From Prorocentrum cordatum (lineage: Eukaryota; Sar; Dinophyceae; Prorocentrales; Prorocentraceae): a DNA stretch of 64,000 nucleotides. Position 1 is the stretch's first letter; every line of letters begins with the position of its first letter. Shown one piece after another: positions 1 to 10,201 of this stretch. A program made the position numbers and the translations under genes. Where the stretch lies: assembly GCA_963575745.1 (NCBI GenBank), contig CAUYUJ010014347.1, positions 136,501 to 200,500 on the forward strand, in the 5' to 3' direction. The notes below the pieces were generated by a model, which was given only the letters and a program-made list of their open reading frames with translations, was not told the DNA's origin and searched no databases.

Positions 1-225
1 ACACAACACACAATACACAATACACAACACACAACACACAGCACTCAGCACACAACACACAACACACAACACACAACACACATCACAAACACACCACACA
101 ACACACAACACACAACACACAACACACACTACACAACACACAACACACAACACACAACACACAGCACACAGCACACATCACACAGCACACAGCACACAAC
201 ACACAACACACAACACACACACATG
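1..225. repeat. CA-rich simple satellite
   Basis: Degenerate short-period repeat built from ACACA and ACAAC blocks, with occasional GCACACAGC variants, running from the first base of the window. It holds no gene and probably continues beyond the left edge. Confidence 0.9.
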
Positions 226-280
226 TTGTTCCCCACCTGTGGTGTCGGGCCTTCGTTTTGAAGAGGCAGCGCCCCGCGTT

Positions 281-362
281 CCTCCTGCTCCTCCTCCTCC
301 TCCTCCTCCTGCTCCTCCTCTTCCTCCTCCTCCTCCTCCTCCTCCTCCTCCTCCTCCTCCTA
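281..362. repeat. TCC/GGA microsatellite
   Basis: Nearly pure CTC/TCC trinucleotide run. It produces a poly-leucine open frame (258-443) that I regard as an artefact. Confidence 0.9.
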
Positions 363-526
363 TCCTTATTCCTTATTAGAATATACTCCTACTCCCCCCT
401 CAGGCCGGCAGATAGGGGCCGCATCCGGGTGGTCCCATCCTAACCTGTAAAAAACAATACAAAATCAACATTTTTCTTATTTTTTCCTCTCGACATGGAC
501 GTCCTGTCGTCCACGGCGATAATCCA

Positions 527-645
527 TTGCAAAAAACACCACAAAGAGCACACGCGCGCGTTCATGTCAGAATCCTACCGAACACCGTGTGTTTGCAAGC
601 ATTTCAACATAAAAACATCAAACACCCAATGCTTTTTCACACAAA
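527..645 (+). repeat. Direct repeat pair, copy 1 (119 bp)
   Basis: This segment recurs at 790-908 with about six base differences. The shared core includes GTTCATGTCAGAATCCTACC and an AT-rich tail with AACATAAAAACATCAAA. No coding pattern is visible. The two copies start 263 bp apart and the DNA between them is unrelated. Confidence 0.9.
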
Positions 646-789
646 TTGTACAAATTTCCCGCCCGGGCTCTCTTGCTGAAATCATAGGAAAACCATAGGA
701 ATCTTAAGAATTCGGTCAAATCCAGCGATTTCACGTCATCGCGCGGTGCACTCGCGATGCTCTGTCATGCACCCAGGCCGCGAATCCTG

Positions 790-908
790 TGCAAAAAATA
801 CCACAAAGAGCACACTCGCGCGTTCATGTCAGAATCCTACCGAACACCGTGTGTTTGCAAGCATTTCAACATAAAAACATCAAAAACCCAATGCTTTTTC
901 ACAAAAAT
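790..908 (+). repeat. Direct repeat pair, copy 2 (119 bp)
   Basis: Second copy of the segment at 527-645, in the same orientation, about 95 percent identical by eye. Confidence 0.9.
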
Positions 909-1217
909 GCTTTGGGGTGTCCTGTCAGACCGTCGGGCTTCCTCCGGCCACCTCTGGCTTCCTGCGGTGTACCGGGCCATTCTCGACTCGTCTGGCAATG
1001 CGTGCGCGGCATTCAACACGCGCTCGCCAGTTCCCGTCGGCAACCGCCATCGCGGCCGCATCAGCTGTACCAAACCGGCTGGCCGGTGTGACTTCGGCCC
1101 CCAGTTGTGCCAGCTTTGCTTCTTATGTTGTGGGAGGGCGGGTGGGACTGGGCATGCCATGCTTGACTCGCTCGAGCTGGCTAGCTTGACTCCTACTCCT
1201 CCTCCTCCTCCTCCCTC

Positions 1218-1820
1218 CTCCGCAGTTCGCATGCGGCTCCCCAACCTCGTGCAGCGTTTCGTGGCCCCAGAGGGAGCTCCACCGAAGGTCCCAGTTGCAC
1301 AGTCCGCACGCGGTTCCTGCGCCCAGTGCAGCGCTTCGTGGCCCCAGAGGGAGCTCCACCGAAGGTCCCATTAGCGCAGTCCGCATGTTGTTCCTGCGCC
1401 TAGTGCAGAGTTTCGTGGCCCCGGAGGGAGGCTCCACCGCAGGTCCCAGTGGCGCAGTCCGCATGCAGTTCCTGTGCCCAGCATAGCGTTTCGTGGCCCC
1501 AAAGGGAGCTCCCCCGAAGGTCCCAGTGGCGCAGTCCGCATGCGGTTCCTGCGCCCAGTGCAGCGTTTCGTGGCCCCAGAGGGATATCCACCAAAGGTCC
1601 CAGTGGCGCAGTCCGAATGCGGTTCCTGCGCCCAGTACAGCGTTTCGAGGGAGCTCCCCCGAAGGTCCCAGTGGCGCAGTCCGCATGCGGTTCCTGCGCC
1701 CAGTGCAGCGTTTCGTGGCCCCAGAGGGATATCCACCAAAGGTCCCAGTGGCGCAGTCCGCATGCGGTTCCTGCGCCCAGCACAGAGCTTCGTGGCCCCA
1801 CAGGGAGCTCCACGGAAGAC
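1218..1820. repeat. 77-bp minisatellite, eight units
   Basis: Eight head-to-tail units start near 1220, 1298, 1375, 1453, 1530, 1607, 1675 and 1752. The core reads GCAGTCCGCATGCGGTTCCT followed by a segment containing TTTCGTGGCCCCAGAGGGA. The sixth unit lacks about 9 bp. Because 77 is not a multiple of three, the repeat peptide appears in all three frames on both strands and makes several long open frames (for example 1123-2145 minus) that need not be genes. Confidence 0.95.
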
Positions 1821-2432
1821 GATACCCATAACATCGGCACTCACAACTGCATATGGTTGGGTTCTTCGCCAGGCTAATTTCCCCGAGTGTGCCACCCTCC
1901 ATGTGGGGAAGTCGTTTCCGAGCCCCGTCCGGAGAAAACAGTCGTTGGGAGCCAAAGGCCCGGCTAACATTTGCCGACAGCACCATCCGGCCAAGCAGGC
2001 GCCAGAGCACCCCTCGGCGCGCACGGGCCCGCAGCAAGGCTAATGAAGTCAAGCTCCATTGCGCACCACACAGAAGCCCCCAGGACTCCCATGCAACTAT
2101 TGAGAACATCGTGGATTCCCTGAAGAGGCCCCTTGAACAGCTCATCCCATCCTACATGTTGTACGTGAGATGTATATGTGCATGTGTCAACACTTGCTCT
2201 CTCGACCTCTCCCTCTCTCACTCTCTCTATTCCTCCGTCTCTCTTATCCTCCCTCTCACTCTCTCTCTGTGTTCCTTACGCAGGGATGATGCTCCCATGT
2301 CCTCAGACCCTCTCCCTGCCGTTCCCTCATCCCTCTCCTGCGCCTCCATGCGCTCCAATTTCTGACGCTCCCCTCCCCTGTTGGATCGAGGGGCCGTACG
2401 GTGGACCCCTCCCATATTGTGGAGGATTCGAG
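1821..2432. other. No gene seen; CT-rich stretch
   Basis: No convincing gene. About 2205-2280 is CT-rich (CTCTCTC runs). The rest is unique GC-rich sequence with only short shadow frames. Confidence 0.6.
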
Positions 2433-2435
2433 TAG

Positions 2436-2576
2436 GGAACGACTGCATAATAGATTTACCCCCAAATTGATGTCCTCGTCGAATCAACCAATAAGGCGTA
2501 GCACATGTTTCAGGGATTCGACGAACAAAAACAGTTCTGGGTGTAAACAAATTCTGTAGTTGTTCCGTACTCGAAG
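2436..2576. mobile_element. Foldback-like element
   Basis: The ends are imperfect inverted repeats. TTCGAGTAGGGAACGACT on the left pairs with a right end whose complement reads TTCGAGTACGGAACAACT, and similarity continues inward past TTTAC.CCC. An inner pair TCGTCGAATC / GATTCGACGA adds a second stem. About 140 bp, AT-richer than the flanks, with no coding capacity. A MITE or foldback remnant is the likeliest reading. Confidence 0.6.
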
Positions 2577-2850
2577 GTATGCCCGCGGCGGGTGCGCGTA
2601 GGGAGCGCGCAGCTGGGCCTGCCCAGACAGCAGGGCTGACCCACTCTGAGCTGAGCCTGCACCGACGCTCTCCTGCCGCCGGGTTGGCGCGAGGGGGGGG
2701 GGAAGGTCGCCGCGAAGGAGGCGGTTCCTGAGGGAAAGAGGTCCCTGAGGTCTTCGGCGGATTTCGGGCTCGCTGGGCTCTCCGCAGGCCCTGGGGGAAG
2801 CCCCCAGGATCCAGAACACGTTTCCCCAGGGGCCCGTGTATCAGGCGACC

Positions 2851-3023
2851 GCAAACATGGATCAGGGGGACGTGGATGAGCGACGGGTCCCATTTCCATG
2901 GGAAATCGTGGATTTCCGCCGCCGAGCGAGGCGGCACCGGCCGCATTTTGGGGAGGGCACCTCCCCCGATCCATGGATTTGGTGACCGCGCGCCAAGTCC
3001 ATGGATCGCTAATCCATGTTTGC
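2851..3023 (+). mobile_element. Foldback element family A, copy 1
   Basis: Roughly 173-bp element that begins GCAAACATGGATCA and ends in the inverse, AATCCATGTTTGC. Inside are GGATTTCCGCCGCCGAGCGA and a hairpin with arms around GATCCATGGATTTGG. Three further copies lie at 17967-18139, 18341-18445 and 18517-18689. Non-autonomous, with no open frame of its own. Confidence 0.8.
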
Positions 3024-3233
3024 ACGCCCCCGATATGAGACACTGGCCTTGGGGAGAGCCCCCAGGCTCCAGAGCACGTTTCCCCCAGGGCCCGTGTCCA
3101 GCATGCCGAAGGGAAGGGCAGCCCCCGCCCCCTCCTGCCCTCTCCGCCCTCGGTCTTGCTCCCTCGCCGCCCCCCCTGCAACGCCCACTGCGGTTGGCGC
3201 TTCTCAGGGCGTTTGGGCCTCAAGGTCCATCGC

Positions 3234-3425
3234 TCCTGTGTAGTCGTACACTGGAGGCCAGTCCGCAAGAAACCTTCCACAAGCAACCCAACCCTGAGAC
3301 CCCAGCACGTCCATTGACTTTTGATGTGGGAATTTCACGCTTTCCATCGCAGAACCATCGAAACCCAAGAATCCAGGGCACCCTGGACGCGAGCAGGGTG
3401 TTTCTTGGCATGGCCCCCCACTGTT
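3234..3425 (-). repeat. Dispersed repeat K, copy 1
   Basis: The reverse complement matches 63597-63787 along most of its length, including CCATGCCAAGAAACACCCTG and a GGACTGGCC.CCA.TGTA end. The minus-strand translation shares FLGFDG.AMES and VLGS.GW with the second copy. It could be a short piece of a coding transposon or a SINE-like repeat. Confidence 0.75.
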
Positions 3426-3429
3426 TTTT

Positions 3430-3600
3430 CCTCTCGCTTCGCGGGGTGCACGTCCGGAGTACGTGCAGTCCAGTCTCAGCTGGGCTTGGTGAGAGTCTTT
3501 TTGGGGCCTCTTGGATTCCACTTGGGGGCTTCTTGGGGCCTGTTGGGGGCTTCTTTGGGGCCTCATGGGGCCTGTAGGGGGCGTCTTTGGCCGTCTTGTC
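3430..3600 (+). repeat. CTTGGGG minisatellite (short array) with 30-bp leader
   Basis: A 30-bp block beginning CCTCTCGCTTCGCGGGGTGC recurs at 20806-20836. In both places a GCCTCTTGGGG-type array follows within about 60 bp. The array here is short (about 3493-3600). Confidence 0.75.
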
Positions 3601-3751
3601 TCCTTCGTTGGAGCGGCGGCCTACGCCCTGCTTGCCCGAACAGTTTTTCCATCCGACGCGCGGCGCAGGTCAACTCAGTTGTTTTGGCCACACCGAAGAT
3701 CAAGGCACGTACCACATTTCTATGAAGAAGTGTGTTGGGTGATTCAGCGCG

Positions 3752-4426
3752 CACAGCGACGGGTCGTTCAAGGGGAAGGTGGGGTCAGGATGCGGCATGG
3801 GAGGAGCCGTGTACATGCGTTTCGGCAAGTTTCGCCGCGCCGGCAAACGGGCGTGCCACCTGTTGGACGTTGAGCCGATCGCGCAAGCCTATGTGCAGAT
3901 CCTCGTTCGGCTCTGAGCTGCTCGCAGCATGCGGCGCAGCTGACGGCCTGCGGGCTCCCCCCCCCCCGCGTCGCGTGAGATGGTGCGTGACCCCGCCTCT
4001 GCCGAGGAGATTCGGAGGCTGAGGGAGGAAGGGGGATATGCTATCCCTGCAGACCGCGCCATAGACGGCATGTCCGTCTTCAGCGCCCTGCTCATGGACC
4101 GGGTCCAGCCGCCGTCCGAGAACAGAATGGCTAGCCACCTGCGATGGTTAGCTCACCAGCTGCGCACCAAACGAGTTTACGACTATCACTGGTGCGACAC
4201 GCGGGACATGCGGGCCGACCCCATGACCAAGGGCAGCATGGGCCGAGAGTTACTCCTCAGCCTGATGGACGGCCAGATCAGCTATGACCACACCTCGGTC
4301 AACTTAAGCGACGAAGAAGGCTGCCCCGAACTCACAGCAGAGCGCACTCACGCAGACATGAGGATATTAATCTTGTGGCTTTGCCGCGAAATCTCGCGGA
4401 GGCGGAACGCATATGTACGACACTAA
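3752..4426 (+). pseudogene. Ty1/copia retrotransposon RNase H remnant
   Basis: 3-prime end of a copia-type polyprotein. The RNase H domain begins with HSDGSF (3752), which holds the first catalytic aspartate, then a GMGGAVY strand and CHLLDVE. After a frameshift near 3898 the conserved RSSFGSELLAAC block follows, holding the family's second acidic residue. From 3980 an intact 148-codon stretch carries the SMSVFSAL aspartate/serine region and the family hallmark HWCDTRDMRADPMTKGS near its end, followed by a short tail and a stop at 4424. The integrase and reverse transcriptase that should lie upstream are missing. It is a truncated, frameshifted relic. The family call rests on motif order known for copia RNase H and is fairly secure. 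Confidence 0.75.
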
Positions 4427-4466
4427 CAGGCGAGATCGGTGAGTAGAGCACTCGTGAGCGGGCTCA

Positions 4467-4483
4467 CCCGGACGGTGTCCGGG
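4467..4483. other. Small hairpin after copia remnant
   Basis: Perfect 7-bp stem CCCGGAC / GTCCGGG with a 3-base loop, about 40 bp past the copia stop codon. It may lie in the old element's 3-prime untranslated region. GGCCCTTTAGGGCC at 4756-4769 is a second small palindrome. Confidence 0.5.
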
Positions 4484-5076
4484 TAGCTCGCGGATTTTTA
4501 GCAGGCGTTCCTTCAACAATCTCGTTTGGCTTCAGATCGGGGGTTTATTCGCTTGTTTCTACTAGTCTCACGGGCTCTGACGGGTGTGTTTGCATATCTT
4601 TCATTGTTGGAAATATGGTTCTCGAGTGAACGGAGTTTGGGCTTGCCGGTTTTTGTGGACACGCGCGTCTTGGAGTTTGACGGTCCGGTTGTTGTGGGAT
4701 GTCTGCAGCGGTAGCCAACATCAAATTTAAGACTGGGTCGCGTCATTTGTACGATGGCCCTTTAGGGCCAACCCGAATCCCCCAAACCCGAATCTAACGT
4801 CTCCCCGACAGGGGCGCCGTCAAATGTTTTTGCGTTGGCGCCATGGGGGGCCAATGTGCCCCTTGGGATGAAGTGAAAACCGTCAACCCAGGGTCATGCC
4901 AAAACCAGGCGGGCCGGTTCCCTTGCAGCAGGTCCGTTTCTTTGTTCATCTTGAAACATACGGTTTGTAGAGTCTTTTTGTTGTGATGAACCTTTTAAAG
5001 GCACCGCGGTCTGAGTTTGGGCACCAGACTCGAACGGTAGTTCATTTTCAAATTTCCTGTTTCTCACCTTTATTTG

Positions 5077-5100
5077 CCCGGTGCGCTGTGTTGGCTCAAG
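5077..5100 (+). other. Possible spliced-leader relic (DinoSL-like)
   Basis: TTGGCTCAAG at 5091-5100 equals the last ten bases of the conserved dinoflagellate spliced leader, and CCGGTGCGCTGTG just upstream loosely matches its 5-prime half. In dinoflagellates such relics mark mRNAs that were reverse-transcribed back into the genome. The 10-base match alone could arise by chance, so this is tentative. Confidence 0.3.
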
Positions 5101-5109
5101 GCATGATCA

Positions 5110-5622
5110 ATGCGCCGTGCCCGCCCTGAACGCGCCTTAGTCTTTTTGTGCCTACCGTACATTCCGCCTTCAACAAGACCTGATCTCTCACATCTCCGCA
5201 CCTACACCCTCATTTCTCGTACCACCGCTTTCGCGCCGCCGCCGCCGCCCTCGCGCCGCCGCCCTGTGGCCTCTGCCTGCCGCCCCGCGCGGGGCGAAAG
5301 GCGAGAAGAGTCCTGTCCAACGAGGCCTTCGACAGCTTCCTGGTCCCTCCAGCCCCGACACCCCGAGGGGCAGGGGGCATGCGCCCTCCGTTTCCCTCCT
5401 TCCTCTTCCTCCCTCTCCCTCTGCCCTCCGACTGTCAGCTCTTGCCCGTTGGTGGCCGAATCGCGCCCAGAGGGCGGCGTGAACTTCATGCTCGTCGCCA
5501 TCGCGCTTGCTCTTCTCCCGCCCTGGTCAGGGTCTGCGCCCCGCAGACCGGGTGAAAACAATGCGCACGGCGTTCGCAAGCGCCGCCCAGCCGACCTTTT
5601 GGGTTGTCAGGGCAAGTCGTGA
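5110..5622 (+). CDS. Unrecognised 170-codon open frame
   Basis: Starts with ATG ten bases after the possible spliced-leader relic. The product is Arg/Pro/Ser-rich in its first two thirds and has a short hydrophobic stretch (MLVAIALALLPPW) near residue 125. No domain is recognisable. The composition matches surrounding GC-rich noncoding DNA, so the frame may be fortuitous. The only argument for it is its position right behind the relic. Confidence 0.2.
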   Translation: MRRARPERALVFLCLPYIPPSTRPDLSHLRTYTLISRTTAFAPPPPPSRRRPVASACRPARGERREESCPTRPSTASWSLQPRHPEGQGACALRFPPSSSSLSLCPPTVSSCPLVAESRPEGGVNFMLVAIALALLPPWSGSAPRRPGENNAHGVRKRRPADLLGCQGKS

Positions 5623-5787
5623 GGATGCGTCGAAGAAGAACAGTCATTGCGTTTCGCGGTAACAAATTCTTTGACCAGGATTTGCCAGAGGGGTGAGCCG
5701 GGAGCCTGGGCCTTTGTTGGCTGGAGGGTTTGTTTCGGCAGTTTTTCGATGAGTGGTTCTGTCCAGAAACTAAAGCACATGAGCATG

Positions 5788-5935
5788 CATGTTCGGGTCC
5801 TCGCGGTGTTTTTGGATTTGAGGTGTGCCCTCCATGGCGGCGTTTCCAGATTCGTTTTTGGCCCGCCATGCGCGCCAGAGAGGGGGGTCCATCGCCGACC
5901 CAAGAAATCTGCGCGGACTCAGAAACGTTAGTGTT
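5788..5935 (+). mobile_element. Foldback element family E, degraded copy
   Basis: Shares the CGCCAGAGAGGGGGGTCCA block and a right end reading AAATCTGCGCGGACTC with the better copies at 52408-52581 and 55057-55220. The left arm (GGTGTTTTTGGATTTGAGG) pairs poorly with the right arm, so this is an old copy. Confidence 0.5.
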
Positions 5936-6520
5936 TGCACCGTCGTGTCTTCTTCCTGCCAGGGTGGCGGAGGTCGGAGGCGGCGCGGATCGAGGATCGA
6001 GATTCGGGAATAAAGAGGTGGGCCAGGGTGTGTCTTCGCCCTTCCTGGGCCTTCGGGGGCCCTCGTCGCCACGGCTGGACCCGCCCCGGCGTCCCGGCCA
6101 GAACGCGACCCCAGGATGAAGGTTCAGCGGGCCAATTTTTGCGGAGGAGGACGTCTAGCCGCAACGATAGATCTCCTGGCTTCGTTTTTGTTCTTCCAGC
6201 CCTCACCCTCGCTTCGCTACCAAGCCAAACCCAGCGAACAAGCAGTCAAGTCGATGAAATACGGAGCCGTATTTTTGATGCTGAAGAGGCTCGACCAGGC
6301 GCAAGTGGGGCCATAAAGGGACTGCGGTCCGTTTTCAGCGTTTTTTGTTTAACTGGTATTCGCTTGACTGCGTTCCAAGCGCACGCAACAGCTAATTAGT
6401 GATCTCTCACCATCTGTCGACCAGTTCGAGATGATCTGGTAGCAAGGACCCCCCAAGGTGAGTGTCGACGCATCTCGAGAGGGGGAGGACAAACATTGCA
6501 GATGAGGAGTAGTGATGTTG
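5936..6520. other. No gene seen
   Basis: GC-rich unique sequence with only short overlapping frames on both strands. No motif or repeat stands out. Confidence 0.5.
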
Positions 6521-6929
6521 AGGGTAAGATTGGGAAGGAGGAGGAGGAGGAGGAGGAGGAGGGGGAGGAGCAAGACAAGACGGATCATGCGGAGGACACA
6601 CATTACATCAGCAGAATGGAGGAGGAGGAGCAACGGATTCAGGGAGTCGGCAGATGCGGGGGGAGGACGAGCTCGGGGGTACGCAGTACGTGGGGCGGCC
6701 ACCCTCGACAGGAGAGCGCCCGAGAAGCCCCTCGGGGTGCACCCCCGAGTCTGCCCTGCTCTCCGAGCGGCCAGTGTCTTGTCGGGGAGGGACCTCCGAA
6801 GAGGGCAGCGCACGGCCGAGAAGGCCCAGGGCGCACGGCCGAGAAGGCCCACGGCGCACACGGGAGGGCGGCCGGCGCCCCTCCAGACCAGCATCAAGCG
6901 CCTGAACAGCCAGTGCGCCCCCACCGCCG

Positions 6930-7275
6930 CCCTCGCCTCCTTCGCCGCCGCCGTTGTCATTCTCGTCGCCGCCCCCGTCGCCGAAGCCGTCGCCGTCGCT
7001 CTGGTGGTGGTCGCTGACCCGGTCGCCGTCGTCGCTGTGCTGCTGGGTGTTGTCGGCGTCGGCGTCATTGTCGCCGAGGGTGTCGTCGTTCTCGTCGACG
7101 CCACCGTTGGCGTCGACTTTGTCCGTGTCGTCGTCGCCGTCGCCGTCGGCGTCGCTATCGACGCCGTCGCCGCCGTCGACATCGTTTTCGTCGTCGTCCT
7201 CGGCGTCGTCGTCGTCGTCGTCCTCGGCGTCGTCGTCGTCGTCGGCGTCGGCGTCGGCGTCGGCGTCCTCATCCG
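6930..7275. repeat. Degenerate GTC/GCC (GAC on minus) trinucleotide tract
   Basis: Cryptic trinucleotide repeat of GTC, GCC and GTT units. Read on the minus strand (frame 6608-7312, 234 codons) it encodes a strongly acidic Asp/Gly/Asn-rich stretch after a short N-terminus MTSCKLGLFAGTTDEDADA. No domain is seen. I favour a microsatellite with an incidental frame, though Asp-rich coding repeats do exist in eukaryotes. Confidence 0.7.
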
Positions 7276-7429
7276 TCGTTCCAGCGAACAGGCCCAGTTT
7301 GCAAGAGGTCACTGCTTAGGGTCCTCGCTGGCATGCATACATTCATTACTCGGGTGTGAGCAGTGATACACCCCTCCCGCAAGGAGAAGGAGGTTTTGAT
7401 AGTCGGCGGCGGGCGCAGGGGGAAGTGAG

Positions 7430-7600
7430 GAGCAGAAGACCTTCTCAGAATGCACCGGGGCTTCTCAGAAGCCCTCGCGCATTTTGAGAAGTTTGTTCTG
7501 TCTCCGGGGGAGGCTTAGGGAACTTCTCGGGAGGCTCGAGCCTTCCGAGCCTTCTGGCCCTCCCCTTCTCACTTTCGCCGCCGAGATAAGGAACCTTCCA
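7430..7600 (+). repeat. CTTCTCAGAAG palindrome cluster (family D), copy 1
   Basis: Cluster of short palindromes of the CTTCTCAGAAGG type with variable spacers, ending in CCTTCTCAC and a CGCCGCCGAG tail. Related clusters lie at 8340-8525 and 61755-61925. No coding pattern is visible. Confidence 0.7.
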
Positions 7601-8339
7601 AACCACCTACGCCCTGAGGTCTGGTGGGGCTAATCTTCATGCGCCTCCGCCCTGTCCGACCGCCCCCACTCGTCCTCCTTTGCCCCTTTTTCCGATCCTC
7701 CTCCTTCTCTTCTTCCCCTCCTCGACTGAGACAAGGAAGGGGCGGGGGGTGGGCGTGGGGCGGGGGGAGGGCAGTGAGGCCAGCGGTTTGTGCCATCGGG
7801 CCCGCGTGTGGGCCATCCGCGAGCCGTGGCGCCTGCAGTCATCAGTGGTGTTCTTATCTTATATGTCTTGTCTTGTCTTATCCAATACTGTCTTGTCTTA
7901 TATACTTCCGCTCCCCCCTCTTTCCACCACTTCCTCTTTCGAATCCTGCCATCTACAAAAAGGTACAAGAGCGTTCTCCGACAGAGTCGGCGTCGATCAC
8001 GGCGACTGTGACGACGCCGCCCGCGGCCGGAGAGCAGGCTGCAGACGCGCGAGGAGACGCTCGCGGAGGCGTCACGCCTGTTCGGCGCGCAGCACCAAGA
8101 CCTCGCTCAGGACGCGCCGCACGAGCGTCACGACCGCGGCGGGCGAGGACAGGTACAGTCAAAACCGATGACAAGAACGGGTAACCTTCCCGAGAGTACC
8201 CGTGCATCCTTGCCTCTTTGGTCTGTCTTTCATCACTTTCGATGGACGGCCCTACGTGAGAAGCTTCGACATGGGCGGCCAAGGGTCGTCCATGCTCATC
8301 CCGCATCCTTCCTATCAGCGGCGAGCGAGGAGGGGGAAG
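7601..8339. other. No gene seen
   Basis: GC-rich sequence with a TCTTGTCTTAT short repeat around 7860-7910. The open frames on both strands look random. Confidence 0.5.
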
Positions 8340-8525
8340 AGAAGAAGAAGGCCTTCTCAGAAGGCTGCGGGACTTCTCGGAAGGCCCCCGGCCTTCTGAG
8401 AAGTCTTCTGTGCCTTCCCCGAAGACACAGAGGGTCCGTCTTCTGAGAAGGTCCGCCTTCTGCCTCCGAAGACTCATGAGCCTTCTGAGAAGGTCTGCCA
8501 CTTCTCACTTCCCCCCCCCGCTCGC
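8340..8525 (+). repeat. CTTCTCAGAAG palindrome cluster (family D), copy 2
   Basis: At least six CTTCTGAGAAG or CTTCTCAGAAG palindromes within 180 bp, ending CCACTTCTCACTTCC then a CTCGCCGCCGA tail as in the copy at 7430-7600. Confidence 0.75.
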
Positions 8526-8562
8526 CGCCGATACTATTTACTTTTGGCCGTGTGTGTATCTG

Positions 8563-8595
<33 letters not shown>

Positions 8596-8615
8596 GTGTG
8601 TGTGTATAAGTTTGT
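8563..8615. repeat. TA/TG dinucleotide microsatellite
   Basis: (TA)n interrupted by TG, then (TG)n. Similar TA runs occur at about 30232-30264 and 41424-41475. Confidence 0.9.
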
Positions 8616-9342
8616 GTGTAGACCAGAGCTCCGGCTGTGGGCCCATGCGCCCTTCGGGACCTGGCCAGGACGCGGATACTTTTGGGCCGCGTCCGCCCCA
8701 TCCCGAGACGGGCCGCCCGAGGACCCCGCGAGGCGCCTTTGGGGGATGTGAGGCGTTCCAAACGGAGCCTCGCCGTAGAGGATCGAAGGAGTTGCCATCT
8801 CTTCCGGCGGCGGGAGGTGGCGGAAGTAAGACATGCGTCCCCAAGGGATGACACCTCGTATGTATACTTGCCTCGGAGGTGGACAGGCCTCCTACCCTGA
8901 CACGTCGATTAAGGAATTGACCGTTTTCGGCTCGCGAGAGGGCGCCGCGGTTGTCATTTTTGCGGGTGCAGGCCCGTCGGTTTCGGTCCCAGGCCGTTTT
9001 CGCTAAGGGGAGGTCTACGAGAGGGAGGTTTGTCCACCGCCGACTGCCCCTTTCCTGAGGAGGGCAGGCTACACCAGAGGAGCAAGATGTCATGATAATG
9101 GTTTGTTCCACGATGTCCAGGTCGTCGGGGACCTCCTCATCTCCCACAGGGGGCTGCAGGAACGCGAGTGGTAACATTTGTTTAAACCTGCATCTAGTGA
9201 CAGCAGTCTCGTCCGACCACATCGTGGGCACATCTCCAAGCCAGTGGACAAGGACCAAGCCCCAGTGCGGAGCAGGAGCCCATTGCCCTCCCTGGTGCGC
9301 GCAGGTTCTTTGGACCACACGCGGTGTGTCAGGGGCTCACAA
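8616..9342. other. No gene seen
   Basis: Unique GC-rich sequence. The last part (9315-9341) is a 27-bp block that recurs directly after the next element at 9463-9489. Confidence 0.5.
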
Positions 9343-9460
9343 TGAAGTCGGGCGTGTCCGCCTACAGGAGGAATATTCGAAAATACTAAAACATAGTCTT
9401 GGGACGATTGATTGACTTTGCGTTTGGTCTTAGGTCGGGCGGGGGACACGCCCGACCTAA
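9343..9460 (+). mobile_element. MITE family B, copy 1
   Basis: 118-bp element. Left end TGAAGTCGGGCGTGTCC, then CTACAGGAGGAATATTC. Right end GGACACGCCCGACCTAA. The flanks are weakly similar (GCTCACAA / GGCCACAC), so the target duplication is not clear here. A 27-bp direct repeat (CCACACGCGGTGTG core) lies at both sides. The internal DNA is AT-richer than its surroundings and has no coding capacity. Confidence 0.8.
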
Positions 9461-9754
9461 GGCCACACGCGGTGTGCCAGGGGCTTAAACTTCTCCTGAC
9501 GCGTCAGGGCCATCCACGGGGCGATGTGCATCCTGCATCGAAATCTTTCCAGATCAGTCCCAGTCCTTGCTTCGGAGTATGGCCGGTGCGACTCCTCCAG
9601 CCCTTGCCTCGATCTCTCCTGGCAGGTCGAGGCGCATGTGTGGCCAACAAGGGTCTCCTCCCTCGTGGACAAAGTCTTGACGCCTCGCGTGTCGCCACCA
9701 GCCCATCCAGAAACGATGCCCAGGCGAGTTGCCTCTCAGAGTCTCCTCGAATGT

Positions 9755-10085
9755 CTCTTGGAAGCTTTTTGGAGGCCTCTGGGAGCGTCTTGGGGACATC
9801 TTGGCGGTTTGGGGGGGCGGTCCTGGGGGCCTCTTGGAGCATCCTGGTTGCCTCTCTGGGCGCTTCTTGGGGCGCTCTTGGGGCGCTCTTGGGGCCATCT
9901 TGGAGGAGATCGATCAAAGACGGGCGGTTCCTCAGTTGGGCCCCCCCTCGGGAGCCCAACACATCGCCTCTTGGACCCTTCTTGGAGCGCTCTTGGGGCG
10001 CTCTTGGGCGCTCTTGAGGCCGTCTTGGGGCTCTTTTGGGCCTCTGTTGGGGCCCTCTGGGGCCATCATTGAGCCATCCTGAGGC
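9755..10085 (+). repeat. CTTGGGG minisatellite array
   Basis: Degenerate 10-12-bp units of the form GCCTCTTGGGGCC / GCGCTCTTGGG. It is interrupted at about 9905-9960 by GATCGATCAAAGACGGGCGG and a C-run, and a near-identical ATCGATCAAAGAC block sits beside the array at 19323. Confidence 0.85.
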
Positions 10086-10143
10086 CTCGGAAGAGTATCG
10101 GAAGCAAACGGGCGAGAACAACAATAATTAGTGATTGGTTGTG

Positions 10144-10201
10144 CGGGCACTTTAATGACAATGTGAACTGTTCGGCGCACACCCATTTCTGTATAGCCGT
10201 C
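10144..10201 (+). repeat. 58-bp dispersed motif next to CTTGGGG array, copy 1
   Basis: Contains AATGACAATGTGAACTGTTC and GGCGCACACCCATTTCTGTA. It recurs at 17610-17678 with few changes, again beside a CTTGGGG array. Confidence 0.8.

Noticed and set aside
1123-2145. 340-codon minus-strand repeat protein
   Set aside because: A translation of the 77-bp minisatellite with matching peptides in other frames and no independent coding evidence.
6608-7312. Asp-rich 234-codon minus-strand protein
   Set aside because: Coincides with a degenerate GTC/GCC tract, and the part outside the tract has no recognisable sequence. Kept only as a repeat.
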